Assembly (NCBI RefSeq): GCF_001424485.1
Contig: NZ_LMQC01000019.1
Coordinates: 62,001 to 126,000, forward strand
Length of the DNA stretch: 64,000 nucleotides
Source of the DNA: Modestobacter sp. Leaf380
GTDB lineage: Bacteria; Actinomycetota; Actinomycetes; Mycobacteriales; Geodermatophilaceae
Reading direction: 5' to 3'
The notes under the pieces were generated by a model that was not told the DNA's origin, did no database searches, and was given only the letters and a program-made list of their open reading frames with translations. Shown piece after piece: positions 14,922-23,046 of this stretch. The first letter of the stretch is position 1; the number at the start of each line of letters is the position of its first letter. A program made the translations under genes and the position numbers.

Positions 14922-15938
14922 TCAGAACCGGGTGACGACCGTGACGCCCGGGCTGCGGCCGACGTCGACCAGGGCCTGACCGGCCTCGTCCAGGCCGATC
15001 TCGCGGGTGACCAGGTCCTGCGGGCGCAGTCGGCCGGCGGCGATCATCGACAGCATCGCCGGGTAGTCGTGGGCGGCCATCCCGTGGCTGCCCAGCACGG
15101 CGAGCTCCCGGGCGACCACCAGCTCCATCGGGACGACGGCCCGGCCGGCGGCGGGTGGCAGCAGCCCGACCTGCACGTGCCGGCCGCGCGGGCGCAGCGA
15201 GCGGATGCCGGCCTCGCAGGTGGCCGGGGAGCCCAGGCAGTCCAGCGCGACGTGCGCACCCCCGCCGGTCAGCTCCGCGATGCCGGCCGGGTCGGCGAGC
15301 ACGTGCTCGGCGCCCATCGCCGCGGCCAGCTCGCGGGCCCCGGGCGAGCGGTCCACCGCCACCACCCGCGCACCGACGGCGACGGCGACCTGCACCGCGG
15401 ACAGCCCGACGCCCCCGCAGCCCAGGACGGCGACCCACTCCCCCGGCGCGACCCGGCCCACGCCGGTGACCGCCCGGAAGGCGGTCGCGAACCGGCAGCC
15501 CAGCGCGGCGGCGGTGCTGGACGGCAGGTCCTCCGGCAGCGCCACCAGGTTGACGTCGGCGGCGTCCAGGGCGACGGCCGAGGCCATCGAGCCCCAGTGG
15601 GTGAAACCGGGCTGGGTCTGGCGCAGGCACACCTGCTGGTCGCCGTCCCGGCAGGGCGGGCACGTGCCGCAGGCGCAGACGAACGGCGTGGTGACCCGGT
15701 CCCCGACCGACCAGCTGCGCACCCGGTCACCGACCGCGACGACGGTGCCGGCCAGCTCGTGACCGGGCACGTGCGGCAGGACGACGTCGGCGTCGTGGCC
15801 GGACCAGGCGTGCCAGTCGCTGCGGCAGACCCCGGTCGCCCCGACCTCGACCACGACCCCGTCCGGGGCGGGCGTGGGGTCGGGCACCTCGCGGACCGTC
15901 AGCGGTCCGCCGAACTCCTCGAACACCAGGGCGCGCAC
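14922..15938 (-). CDS. zinc-dependent alcohol dehydrogenase (MDR family)
   Basis: A 338-residue medium-chain dehydrogenase. Ligands for the catalytic zinc are in 'GVCRSDWHAWSGH' and 'GHELAGTVVAVGD'; the structural zinc site is 'CACGTCPPCRDGDQQVC'. The Rossmann fold starts 'VAVLGCGGVGLSAVQVAVAVGARVVAVDRS', whose Asp suggests NAD. The C-terminus 'SPGVTVVTRF' is full length. It differs from the NDMA-type enzyme at 1064 in cofactor handling. It stands alone between a convergent membrane protein gene and tatA. Substrate unknown. Confidence 0.9.
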   Translation of the reverse strand: MRALVFEEFGGPLTVREVPDPTPAPDGVVVEVGATGVCRSDWHAWSGHDADVVLPHVPGHELAGTVVAVGDRVRSWSVGDRVTTPFVCACGTCPPCRDGDQQVCLRQTQPGFTHWGSMASAVALDAADVNLVALPEDLPSSTAAALGCRFATAFRAVTGVGRVAPGEWVAVLGCGGVGLSAVQVAVAVGARVVAVDRSPGARELAAAMGAEHVLADPAGIAELTGGGAHVALDCLGSPATCEAGIRSLRPRGRHVQVGLLPPAAGRAVVPMELVVARELAVLGSHGMAAHDYPAMLSMIAAGRLRPQDLVTREIGLDEAGQALVDVGRSPGVTVVTRF

Positions 15939-15975
15939 GCACCCACCCTGCCCGACCCGTACCGGGACGGGGAGA

Positions 15976-16308
15976 TCAGGAGGTGGCGCGGGTGGGCTGC
16001 GCCTCGGCGTGGGCCCGGGCCGCGCGGGCGCGGGCCTCGAGCGCGGCGGTCTCGGCCGCCGTCGCCTCCCGCTCGAGGGCCGCTGCGTCGACCGGGGCCT
16101 GGACCGGGGCCGAGACCGGGGCCGGGGCCGGCACCGGCGTGGCCGGGGACGACGCGCGGGCGTCGTCGTCCTTCATGCCGCCCATCTCGCCCTTGAAGAT
16201 GCGCAGCGACCGGCCCAGGGAGCGGGAGGCGTCGGGCAGCTTCTTGTAGCCGAAGAGCAGGAAGACGGCCAGCACGATCAACGCGATCTCGGCGGCACCC
16301 AGGTTCAT
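15976..16308 (-). CDS. tatA: Sec-independent translocase protein TatA
   Basis: A 110-residue TatA/E protein: short N-terminal membrane helix '[38 protein letters not shown]' with the FG hinge and the amphipathic helix, then a Pro/Ala-rich and Ala/Glu-rich cytosolic tail. It forms the pore ring for export of folded twin-arginine proteins. The ATG at 16308 is the family start. TatB/C are not in the window; a solitary tatA is common in actinobacteria. Confidence 0.9.
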   Translation of the reverse strand: MNLGAAEIALIVLAVFLLFGYKKLPDASRSLGRSLRIFKGEMGGMKDDDARASSPATPVPAPAPVSAPVQAPVDAAALEREATAAETAALEARARAARAHAEAQPTRATS

Positions 16309-16348
16309 GCCCCCAGGGTGCCCGCTCCGGCTGTGGAGCAGCTGGACG

Positions 16349-16771
16349 TCAGGTGTCCACGAAGCGACGGAGCAGCCGGGCCAGCTCGGCGCGGTCGTCG
16401 GCCGGCAGCCGGGACAGCGCCTCCCGGGCGTCGGCGGCGCGGGCCGCGCGGACCTCGGTGAGCACTCGGGAGCCCTCCTCGGTGAGCCGGACCAGGACCG
16501 CCCGCCGGTCGGTGGGGTCCGGGACGCGCTCGACCAGGCCACGCCCGGCCAGGCCGTCGACCACCTCGGTCGCCGACCGGGGGGCGATGTGCAGCGACTC
16601 GGCCAGCCCGGACAGCCGCAGGCCCTCCGCGCGGGCGACCACCATCAGCGCCCGCACCTGGTGCGGGGAGAGGTCCCAGGGCTCCAGCGCCTCGCGCCAG
16701 CGGCCGCGCAGCGACCGGGCGGCCCGGACGATCAGCTCACCCAGGTCGTCGTCGGGGGCGGGGGCGGACAC
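16349..16771 (-). CDS. MarR family transcriptional regulator
   Basis: A 140-residue winged-helix regulator: '[69 protein letters not shown]' contains the recognition helix and the DRR wing motif. The GTG start is at 16769-16771. It is divergent from an ABC exporter, with a perfect TACCTCA/TGAGGTA palindrome between, so it most likely represses the exporter and itself and is released by a small aromatic or drug-like ligand (family knowledge; the ligand is not known here). Confidence 0.9.
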   Translation of the reverse strand: MSAPAPDDDLGELIVRAARSLRGRWREALEPWDLSPHQVRALMVVARAEGLRLSGLAESLHIAPRSATEVVDGLAGRGLVERVPDPTDRRAVLVRLTEEGSRVLTEVRAARAADAREALSRLPADDRAELARLLRRFVDT

Positions 16772-16800
16772 GGCGGGAATGCTAACGGACTTGCCGTTGC

Positions 16801-16817
16801 TACCTCACCGTGAGGTA
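16801..16817. promoter_or_regulatory. probable MarR operator
   Basis: TACCTCA-CCG-TGAGGTA is a perfect inverted repeat with 7-bp arms and a 3-bp centre. It lies between the MarR start (16771) and the exporter start (16856). Confidence 0.75.
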
Positions 16818-16855
16818 ACCTCAGCATCGTTCCACCGACAGAGAGGGGGACGTGG

Positions 16856-18646
16856 ATGCCACGCCCCGAGGGCCGGCCCGACCCGGCAGACGAGACCCAG
16901 CTCGAGCGCTCCCCCGTGTCCCTGCGACGCGTGCTGGCGCTCTTCGCCCCCCACCGGTTCCAGGTGGGCACCGTCATGGCGCTGATCGTGCTCAGCTCGC
17001 TGATCGCCCTGTCCACCCCCTTCCTGGTCCGCACCGTCATCGACGACGCGCTCCCGCACGCCGACGTCCGGCTGCTCGCCTGGGCCGTGGCCGGCATGGT
17101 CGCCGTCGCCGCGTCCACCGCACTGCTCGGCGTCGTCCAGACCTGGCTGTCCACCACCGTCGGCCAGAAGGTCATGCACGGCCTGCGGACGTCGGTCTTC
17201 ACGCACCTGCAGCGCCAGTCGCTGGGCTTCTTCACCCGCACCCGCGGCGGTGAGGTGCAGTCCCGGCTGACCAACGACATCGGCTCCATGCAGTCGGTGG
17301 TCACCTCGGCCGCCACCAGCCTGGCCTCCAACGCCACCACCGTCGTCGGCACCGTGGTCGCCATGGCCGCGCTGAGCTGGCGGCTGTCCCTGCTGTCCCT
17401 CGTCGTGCTGCCGCCGGCGATCTGGCTGACCCGCAAGGTGGCGCTGATGCGCCGCGAGGTCACCGGCGAGCGCCAGCGCCGGATGGCGGACATGCAGACC
17501 CAGGTCGAGGAGGGGCTGTCGATCTCCGGCGTCCAGCTCGGCAAGACCCTGGGCACCGGCCCGGCGCAGTCCCAGCGCTTCGCCCGCACGTCGGAGGAGC
17601 TGGTGGCCCTCGAGGTCCGCTCCCAGCTGGCCGGCCGCTGGCGGATGGCCTCGATGAGCATCGTGTTCGCCGGGATCCCGGCGCTGATCTACCTCGTCGC
17701 CGGCCTGCCCGCGACGTCGGGTGGCATGACGATCGGCACGCTGGTCGCCTTCACCGCCCTGCAGGGCACCCTGTTCCGCCCGCTGATGGGCCTGCTGGAC
17801 GTCGGCGGCCAGCTGATCACCTCGATGGCGCTGTTCAGCCGGGTCTTCGAGTACCTGGACCTGCCGGTGGACATCGACGACCCGGCCGAGCCCGTCGCCC
17901 TGCCGCACGTGCGCGGCGAGGTCCGCCTCGAGCACGTCGGGTTCTCCTACGACGGCGCCCGCGCCGCCCTCACCGACGTCGACCTGGTCGTCCCGGCCGG
18001 CAGCACGCTGGCCCTGGTCGGCGAGACCGGCTCGGGCAAGTCGACGCTGGCCTCGCTGGTGTCCCGGCTCAACGACGTCACCACCGGCCGGGTGACCATC
18101 GACGGCGTCGACGTCCGCGACCTGTCGCTGGCCGAGCTGGCCCGGGTGGTCGGCGTGGTCAGCCAGGAGACCTACCTGCTGCACACCACGATCCGGGAGA
18201 ACCTGCGCTACGCGAAGCCCGACGCCACCGACGCCGACATCGAGCAGGCCGCCCGGCGCGCCCAGGTGCACCAGGTCATCGCCGCGCTGCCCGACGGCTA
18301 CGACACCATGGTCGGCGCCCGCGGCCACCGGTTCTCCGGCGGGGAGAAGCAGCGGCTGGCCATCGCCCGCACACTGCTGCGCGACCCGCGGGTGCTGGTG
18401 CTCGACGAGGCCACCAGCGCGCTGGACAACGAGACCGAGCGCGCCGTGCAGGCCGCCCTCGACGAGGTCGCCCGCGGCCGGACGACGATCACCATCGCCC
18501 ACCGGCTGTCCACCGTCCGGGACGCCGACACCATCGCGGTGCTCGACGCCGGGCGGGTGGTCGAGCAGGGCAGCCACGACGAACTGGTCGCCCGCGGCGG
18601 CCGGTACGCGCTGCTGGCCGGGGGCACGGCGGCCGTCCCCGCCTGA
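16856..18646 (+). CDS. ABC exporter, fused permease and ATP-binding protein
   Basis: A 596-residue half-exporter: six membrane helices (about residues 25-310) then a nucleotide-binding domain with Walker A 'GETGSGKST', Q-loop 'VVSQETYLLHTTI', signature 'FSGGEKQRLAIARTLL', Walker B 'VLVLDEATSALD' and H-loop 'IAHRLSTV'. It probably works as a homodimer, since no second half-transporter is adjacent, and exports a drug, lipid or peptide. The ATG at 16856 follows GAGAGGGGGA. The divergent MarR regulator and palindrome imply induction by a toxic substrate. The cargo cannot be predicted. Confidence 0.92.
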   Translation: MPRPEGRPDPADETQLERSPVSLRRVLALFAPHRFQVGTVMALIVLSSLIALSTPFLVRTVIDDALPHADVRLLAWAVAGMVAVAASTALLGVVQTWLSTTVGQKVMHGLRTSVFTHLQRQSLGFFTRTRGGEVQSRLTNDIGSMQSVVTSAATSLASNATTVVGTVVAMAALSWRLSLLSLVVLPPAIWLTRKVALMRREVTGERQRRMADMQTQVEEGLSISGVQLGKTLGTGPAQSQRFARTSEELVALEVRSQLAGRWRMASMSIVFAGIPALIYLVAGLPATSGGMTIGTLVAFTALQGTLFRPLMGLLDVGGQLITSMALFSRVFEYLDLPVDIDDPAEPVALPHVRGEVRLEHVGFSYDGARAALTDVDLVVPAGSTLALVGETGSGKSTLASLVSRLNDVTTGRVTIDGVDVRDLSLAELARVVGVVSQETYLLHTTIRENLRYAKPDATDADIEQAARRAQVHQVIAALPDGYDTMVGARGHRFSGGEKQRLAIARTLLRDPRVLVLDEATSALDNETERAVQAALDEVARGRTTITIAHRLSTVRDADTIAVLDAGRVVEQGSHDELVARGGRYALLAGGTAAVPA

Positions 18647-18652
18647 CCCAGG

Positions 18653-18682
18653 GTGACGCGGGCCGCCGGGTCGTCCTACGAT
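18653..18682 (+). promoter_or_regulatory. candidate promoter of the metY-metX operon
   Basis: GTGACG (18653-18658) and TACGAT (18677-18682) are 18 bp apart and would start transcription just before the riboswitch. The match to the housekeeping consensus is fair, not strong. Confidence 0.5.
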
Positions 18683-18687
18683 CGTCA

Positions 18688-18812
18688 CGGCTCACGAGAG
18701 GCAGCGACAAGCACCTGGCTGGCTGCCCGGCAACCGCTACTCCGTCTGCGGTGCTCCAGGGGAAGAGCCGGTGTGGACGGCGCCCGCCGTCCGCGCAAGC
18801 GACGGAGTGCCC
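18688..18812 (+). ncRNA. SAM-IV riboswitch
   Basis: The leader of metY has the SAM-IV core: GAGAGGCAGCGACAAGCACC, then GGCTGCCCGGCAACC, then GGTGCTCCAGGGGAAGAG. Pairings visible are GGCAGC (18700-18705) with GCTGCC (18722-18727), ACTCCGTC (18739-18746) with GACGGAGT (18801-18808), and GGACGGC (18775-18781) with GCCGTCC (18786-18792). SAM-IV aptamers are known from actinobacterial sulfur-amino-acid genes, where bound S-adenosylmethionine lowers expression. The ribosome site AGGAGG at 18838-18843 lies 26 nt after the last helix, so control may be at translation. Exact ends are approximate. Confidence 0.9.
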
Positions 18813-18852
18813 GTACGCCCGGGCCCTCCCGATCACCAGGAGGACGTGGCGC

Positions 18853-20145
18853 ATGACCGACCCCAGCGGCTGGAGCTTCGAGACCCGGCAGATCCACGCC
18901 GGAGCGAGCCCCGACCCCACCACCGGCGCCCGCGCGCTGCCCATCTACGCGACGACCAGCTACCAGTTCCGCGACAGCCAGCACGCCGCGGACCTGTTCG
19001 CCCTCGCCGAGATGGGCAACATCTACACCCGCATCATGAACCCGACGCAGGACGCGCTGGAGCAGCGCGTCGCGTCGCTGGAGGGCGGTGTCGCCGCCCT
19101 CGCCGTCTCCTCCGGGCAGGCCGCGGAGACCCTGGCGATCCTCAACCTGGCCGAGGCCGGGGACCACGTCGTGGCCTCGGCGTCGCTGTACGGCGGCACG
19201 TACAACCTGCTGCACCACTCGCTGCCCAAGCTGGGCGTGACGGTGTCCTTCGTCGAGGACCCCGACGACCCGCAGGCCTGGCAGGCCCTCGTGCAGGACA
19301 ACACCCGCGCCTTCTACGCCGAGACGATCGGCAACCCCAAGGGCGACGTCCTGGACATCTCCGCGGTCAGCGAGGTCGCGCACCGCAACGGCGTGCCGCT
19401 GATCGTGGACAACACGATCGCCACCCCGTACCTGATCCGGCCCATCGAGTCCGGTGCCGACGTCGTCGTCCACTCGGCGACGAAGTACCTGGGCGGGCAC
19501 GGCACCGCCGTGGCCGGCGTGATCGTCGACAGCGGCAACTTCGACTGGACCGGGGGCAGGCACCCCATGTTCACCACCCCGGACCCGACGTACAACGGCG
19601 TGGTCTACGCCGACCTCGGCGCCCCGGCGTTCGCGCTCAAGGCCCGGGTGCAGCTGCTGCGCGACCTCGGCCCGGCCATCTCGCCGTTCAACGCCTTCCT
19701 GGTGGTGCAGGGCATCGAGACCCTGTCGCTGCGCCTGGACCGGCACGTGGCCAACGCCCAGCGGGTCGCGGAGTGGCTCGAGGCCCGGGACGAGGTGGAG
19801 TCCGTGCACTACGCCGGGCTGCCGTCCTCCCCCTGGCACGCGGCCGGCAAGAAGTACGCCCCCAAGGGGACCGGCGCCGTGCTGGCGTTCGAGATCGTCG
19901 GGGGCGTCGCCGCCGGCAAGGCGTTCGTCGAGGCCCTGGAGCTGCACAGCCACGTCGCCAACATCGGCGACGTGCGCAGCCTGGTCATCCACCCGGCGTC
20001 CACCACGCACTCCCAGCTGACCCCCGAGGAGCAGCTGACCGCCGGCGTCACCCCGGGCCTGGTGCGCCTGGCCGTGGGCCTGGAGGGGATCGAGGACATC
20101 CTCGCCGACCTCGACGCCGGGTTCCGCGCGGCGAAGAGCGCCTGA
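18853..20145 (+). CDS. metY: O-acetylhomoserine aminocarboxypropyltransferase (sulfhydrylase)
   Basis: A 430-residue PLP enzyme of the Cys/Met metabolism family that makes homocysteine from O-acetylhomoserine and sulfide. It shows 'FETRQIHAGASPDPTTGARALPIYATTSYQF', 'AVSSGQAAETLAILNLA' and the PLP-lysine segment 'VVHSATKYLGGHGTAVAG'. The long form (about 430 residues) is typical of MetY rather than the shorter cystathionine enzymes. The ATG at 18853 follows AGGAGG at 18838-18843. The SAM-IV riboswitch in its leader and the metX gene 4 bp downstream confirm a methionine role. Confidence 0.95.
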   Translation: MTDPSGWSFETRQIHAGASPDPTTGARALPIYATTSYQFRDSQHAADLFALAEMGNIYTRIMNPTQDALEQRVASLEGGVAALAVSSGQAAETLAILNLAEAGDHVVASASLYGGTYNLLHHSLPKLGVTVSFVEDPDDPQAWQALVQDNTRAFYAETIGNPKGDVLDISAVSEVAHRNGVPLIVDNTIATPYLIRPIESGADVVVHSATKYLGGHGTAVAGVIVDSGNFDWTGGRHPMFTTPDPTYNGVVYADLGAPAFALKARVQLLRDLGPAISPFNAFLVVQGIETLSLRLDRHVANAQRVAEWLEARDEVESVHYAGLPSSPWHAAGKKYAPKGTGAVLAFEIVGGVAAGKAFVEALELHSHVANIGDVRSLVIHPASTTHSQLTPEEQLTAGVTPGLVRLAVGLEGIEDILADLDAGFRAAKSA

Positions 20146-20149
20146 GCCG

Positions 20150-21259
20150 GTGACGGGGGTCCGGGAGACCGCTGCCCGGGCCCCCCACCGCTCCGGCGGC
20201 TGGGTCGAGGGGGACCCGGTCGGCGACCGGCGCTTCGTCGACCTCGGGCCGCTGGACCTCGAACGCGGGGGTCAGCTGCCCGAGGTCCGGGTCGCCTACG
20301 AGACCTGGGGGACGCTCGCGCCCGACGGCGCCAACGCCGTGCTGGTCGAGCACGCGCTCACCGGCGACAGCCACGTCGTCGGGACGACCGGCCCCGGCCA
20401 GCCGACCCCCGGCTGGTGGGACGGCCTGATCGGGGACGGCGCACCGCTCGACGGGCGGTTCGTGGTCTGCGCCAACGTGCTCGGTGGCTGCCAGGGCACG
20501 ACCGGGCCGTCGTCCCCGGCTCCGGACGGGCGCCCGTGGGGCTCCCGGTTCCCGGAGCTGACGATCCGCGACCAGGTCGCGGTCGAGGCCCGGCTGGCCG
20601 ACGCGCTGGGCGTGGGCACCTGGTCGGCGGTGATCGGCGGCTCGATGGGCGGCATGCGCGCCCTGGAGTGGGCGGTCGCGCACCCGCAGCGGGTGGAGCG
20701 GCTGTTCTTCCTGGCCTCCGGGGCAGTGGCCACCGCCGACCAGATCGGCACCCAGACGACCCAGCAGGCCGCCGTCACCACCGACGTGCGGTGGGCCGGC
20801 GGCGACTACGCCGCGGGAGAGGGCCCGGTCGCGGGCCTGGGCACTGCCCGGCGCATCGCGCACCTGACCTACCGCAGCGCCGAGGAGCTGGAGACCCGGT
20901 TCGCCAACACGGTGCAGCCCGACGGCCGGTTCGCGGTGGCCAGCTACCTGGACCACCACGCCGACAAGCTGGCCCGCCGCTTCGACGCCGGCAGCTACGT
21001 GGTGCTCACCCAGGCCATGAACACCTGGGACGTCGGCCGGGGCCGCGGGGGCGTGGAGGCGGCACTGTCCCGGGTGACGGCGCGGGCCGTCGTGGCCGGC
21101 ATCGACTCCGACCGGCTGTACCGGGTCCAGGAGCAACAGCGGGTCGCCGACGCGCTCGGCGTGCCGCTGCGGGTGGTGACCTCGCCGTACGGGCACGACG
21201 GCTTCCTGGTCGAGGTCGACGCCGTCGGCGCGCTGGTCCGCGAGCTCTTCGCCGACTGA
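20150..21259 (+). CDS. metX: homoserine O-acetyltransferase
   Basis: A 369-residue alpha/beta-hydrolase-fold acyltransferase that activates homoserine with acetyl-CoA. The nucleophile Ser is in 'IGGSMGGMRALEW'; the catalytic Asp and His are in 'GIDSDRLY' and 'SPYGHDGFLVE'. 'EHALTGDSHVVG' and 'NVLGGCQGTTGP' are family motifs. The GTG start at 20150 is 4 bp after the metY stop, so both are read from the riboswitch-controlled mRNA. The order metY-metX supplies acetylhomoserine to the neighbouring sulfhydrylase. Confidence 0.95.
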   Translation: MTGVRETAARAPHRSGGWVEGDPVGDRRFVDLGPLDLERGGQLPEVRVAYETWGTLAPDGANAVLVEHALTGDSHVVGTTGPGQPTPGWWDGLIGDGAPLDGRFVVCANVLGGCQGTTGPSSPAPDGRPWGSRFPELTIRDQVAVEARLADALGVGTWSAVIGGSMGGMRALEWAVAHPQRVERLFFLASGAVATADQIGTQTTQQAAVTTDVRWAGGDYAAGEGPVAGLGTARRIAHLTYRSAEELETRFANTVQPDGRFAVASYLDHHADKLARRFDAGSYVVLTQAMNTWDVGRGRGGVEAALSRVTARAVVAGIDSDRLYRVQEQQRVADALGVPLRVVTSPYGHDGFLVEVDAVGALVRELFAD

Positions 21260-21281
21260 GGCCACGTCGACTGAGGCCACG

Positions 21282-21325
21282 CACGGACGTGGACCAGCCC
21301 CGAGGGGGACTGGTCCACGGCCGTG
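21282..21325. terminator. bidirectional terminator hairpin
   Basis: A 16-bp stem with one mismatch (21282-21297 with 21310-21325; core GTGGACCAG/CTGGTCCAC) lies between the convergent metX and chemotaxis operons, 23 bp after metX and 8 bp after the minus-strand stop at 21333. Confidence 0.75.
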
Positions 21326-21332
21326 CAGCGGA

Positions 21333-21824
21333 TCAGGCCAGGACGACCGACAGCCCGCCCGAGCCGTAGCCGGCGACGGCCACCTCGAGGTCGATCCGGT
21401 TGGTGGAGGCGGTCAGCCCGGCGATGTCCCCGGGCAGCGGCTGCCCCGGGGGCACCAGGGTGTCCAGCTTGGAGTGGGTGACCCCACCGGCGTTGAGCAG
21501 CGCGGCGGCCACGTTGACCACCTCGTGCAGCACCTCGACGTGCATGTCGGACAGCTCGCCCTCGTCGACGGCGTCCTCGAGGCCGCCCTTGGGCAGCAGC
21601 GCGAGGGCACCGGCGCACCAGGCGGCCAGCGGCAGGTCGACCAGGCAGATCGCGGTCACCCGCGAGGTCGGGTCCACGTAGACGGCGACCGCGGCGGGAC
21701 GCGACGGCGTGGGGGTGACCGGCGCGCCGGGGCCCACGGTGACGTCGCGGCCCAGCAGGCCCTCGAGCAGGTCGCGGACGTCCTTGGGCGTGGGCAGCGA
21801 GGTCGCGGCGACGGCGGAGGTCAC
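21333..21824 (-). CDS. CheX/CheC-like chemotaxis protein (second)
   Basis: A 163-residue protein at the end of the che operon. It has 'DMHVEVLHEVVNVAAALLNAGG', a helix with an E-x-x-N pair like the phosphatase site of CheX/CheC, followed by 'LPGDIAGLTASTNRIDLEVAVAGYGSGGLSVVLA'. The rest is divergent, so CheY-phosphatase activity is only a suggestion. The GTG at 21824 overlaps the preceding cheY stop by GTGA, giving tight coupling of a cheY and a CheX-like gene, as in the pair just upstream. Confidence 0.65.
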   Translation of the reverse strand: MTSAVAATSLPTPKDVRDLLEGLLGRDVTVGPGAPVTPTPSRPAAVAVYVDPTSRVTAICLVDLPLAAWCAGALALLPKGGLEDAVDEGELSDMHVEVLHEVVNVAAALLNAGGVTHSKLDTLVPPGQPLPGDIAGLTASTNRIDLEVAVAGYGSGGLSVVLA

Positions 21825-22183
21825 GCGAGCACCCCGTCCAGCTGGTCGCGGAAGGTGTCGGCGGTGAACGGCTTGGCGATGAGGAACAGCGCCCCGGCCT
21901 CGGAGGCGGTCTCGCGCATCTCCGGCGAGCCCTCCGAGGTGACGAACCCGAACGGGACGGCGGAGCCCTGCGCCCGCAGCGCCCGCAGGCACTCGATGCC
22001 GGTCATCTCGGGCATGTTCCAGTCCGACAGGACCAGGTCCGGGGACTCCTCGGCGACCTTCTCCAGGGCGTCCTTGCCGTCGACGGCCTCGACGACGTCG
22101 ACGTCGTCGTAACCGGCCTGACGCAGGGTGCGGATGACGATCTGCCGCATGACACGGCTGTCGTCGGCGACCAGGATCTTCAC
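21821..22183 (-). CDS. cheY: chemotaxis response regulator (CheY-like, second)
   Basis: A 120-residue single receiver domain: acidic pair in 'VADDSRVMRQIV', phosphorylation site Asp54 in 'LVLSDWNMPEMTG', Thr in 'GFVTSEG' and Lys in 'IAKPFTAD'. It has no output domain. It overlaps its neighbours by 4 bp on both sides (CheX upstream, CheX-like downstream). With two CheY proteins in the operon, one may drive the motor and the other act as a phosphate sink or adaptation regulator; which is which cannot be told. Confidence 0.92.
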   Translation of the reverse strand: MKILVADDSRVMRQIVIRTLRQAGYDDVDVVEAVDGKDALEKVAEESPDLVLSDWNMPEMTGIECLRALRAQGSAVPFGFVTSEGSPEMRETASEAGALFLIAKPFTADTFRDQLDGVLA

Positions 22184-22659
22184 AGCGGGACCTCCGTGGT
22201 GGTGAGCTCAGGGGCCTCCGTGGCGCCCTGGACGGTGATGGCGATCGGGTGGCCGCGCCAGCTGACGGCGACCGTGGAACTGCCCGGGCGGGCGGGCGGC
22301 GGCGTGCCCGTCTCCGGCAGACCGAGCACCGAGGGGCCCGGCAGCAGGGACTTCACGTTGCCGCCGAGGATGTTGGCCAGCTCGCGGAGCACGTCGTCGA
22401 CGTCCTCGGCCTCGGGCTCCTCGTCGGGGCGCAGTTGGAGCACGGCGCGGGTCAGGTCGTCGGTGGCCGACGGGCTGCAGGTCAGCACGACGGCGCCGTT
22501 CCAGGGCCCGGTCACGGTGACCCAGGCGCTGGTGCCGGCCGGGGCGGACCCGCCGTCGGGGACGAGCACCTCGTCGGCGCCGACCATGGCGCTCCAGACC
22601 TCCCCGGCGACGTCGGTGACGGTCTCGACGGTGATCAGCTCGGCGATGGTGGCGGTCAT
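22180..22659 (-). CDS. cheX: CheX-like CheY-phosphatase domain protein
   Basis: A 159-residue protein with 'VTGPWNGAVVLTCSPSATDDLTRAVLQL' and the active-site helix 'VDDVLRELANILGGNVKSLLP', where E-L-A-N matches the ExxN site of CheX phosphatases. It would speed loss of phosphate from CheY, the job done by CheZ in enteric bacteria, and no cheZ is present here. It starts in an ATGA overlap with the first cheY and ends in an overlap with the second cheY. Confidence 0.82.
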   Translation of the reverse strand: MTATIAELITVETVTDVAGEVWSAMVGADEVLVPDGGSAPAGTSAWVTVTGPWNGAVVLTCSPSATDDLTRAVLQLRPDEEPEAEDVDDVLRELANILGGNVKSLLPGPSVLGLPETGTPPPARPGSSTVAVSWRGHPIAITVQGATEAPELTTTEVPL

Positions 22660-23045
22660 GCCGACACCTCGCTGGCGGTCGGGAGCAGGCCCAGCAGGGA
22701 CAGCTTGTCGGCGAACGCGTCGGGGGTGAAGGGCTTGATGACGTACTCGTGCGCACCGGCGGCCAGCGCCCGGACGATCTGCCCGTGCTCGCTCTCGGTG
22801 GTCACCATCATCAGCGTCACCGAGCGCCAGGACGGGTTGGCCCGGACGGCGGAGACGAACTGCAGCCCGTCCATGACCGGCATGTTCCAGTCGATGCAGG
22901 CCAGGTCGGGGACCCAGCCCTCCTCGAGCACGTCCAGGGCCTCGCGGCCGTGGCCGGCGGGTCGGGTCTCGTAGCCGAGCCCCTCCAGGATGGAGCTGAC
23001 GATCCGGCGCATCGCGCGGGAGTCGTCGATCACGAGCGCTCGCAT
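22656..23045 (-). CDS. cheY: chemotaxis response regulator (CheY-like, first)
   Basis: A 129-residue receiver domain: 'VIDDSRAMRRIVSSIL', phospho-acceptor Asp52 in 'LACIDWNMPVMDG', 'LMMVTTESEHGQI' with the switch Thr, and 'YVIKPFTPDAF' with the conserved Lys. It is stand-alone, starts 1 bp after the cheR stop and overlaps cheX by 4 bp. It is phosphorylated by CheA and should bind the flagellar switch; flagellar genes are not in this window. Confidence 0.93.
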   Translation of the reverse strand: MRALVIDDSRAMRRIVSSILEGLGYETRPAGHGREALDVLEEGWVPDLACIDWNMPVMDGLQFVSAVRANPSWRSVTLMMVTTESEHGQIVRALAAGAHEYVIKPFTPDAFADKLSLLGLLPTASEVSA

Positions 23046-23046
23046 G

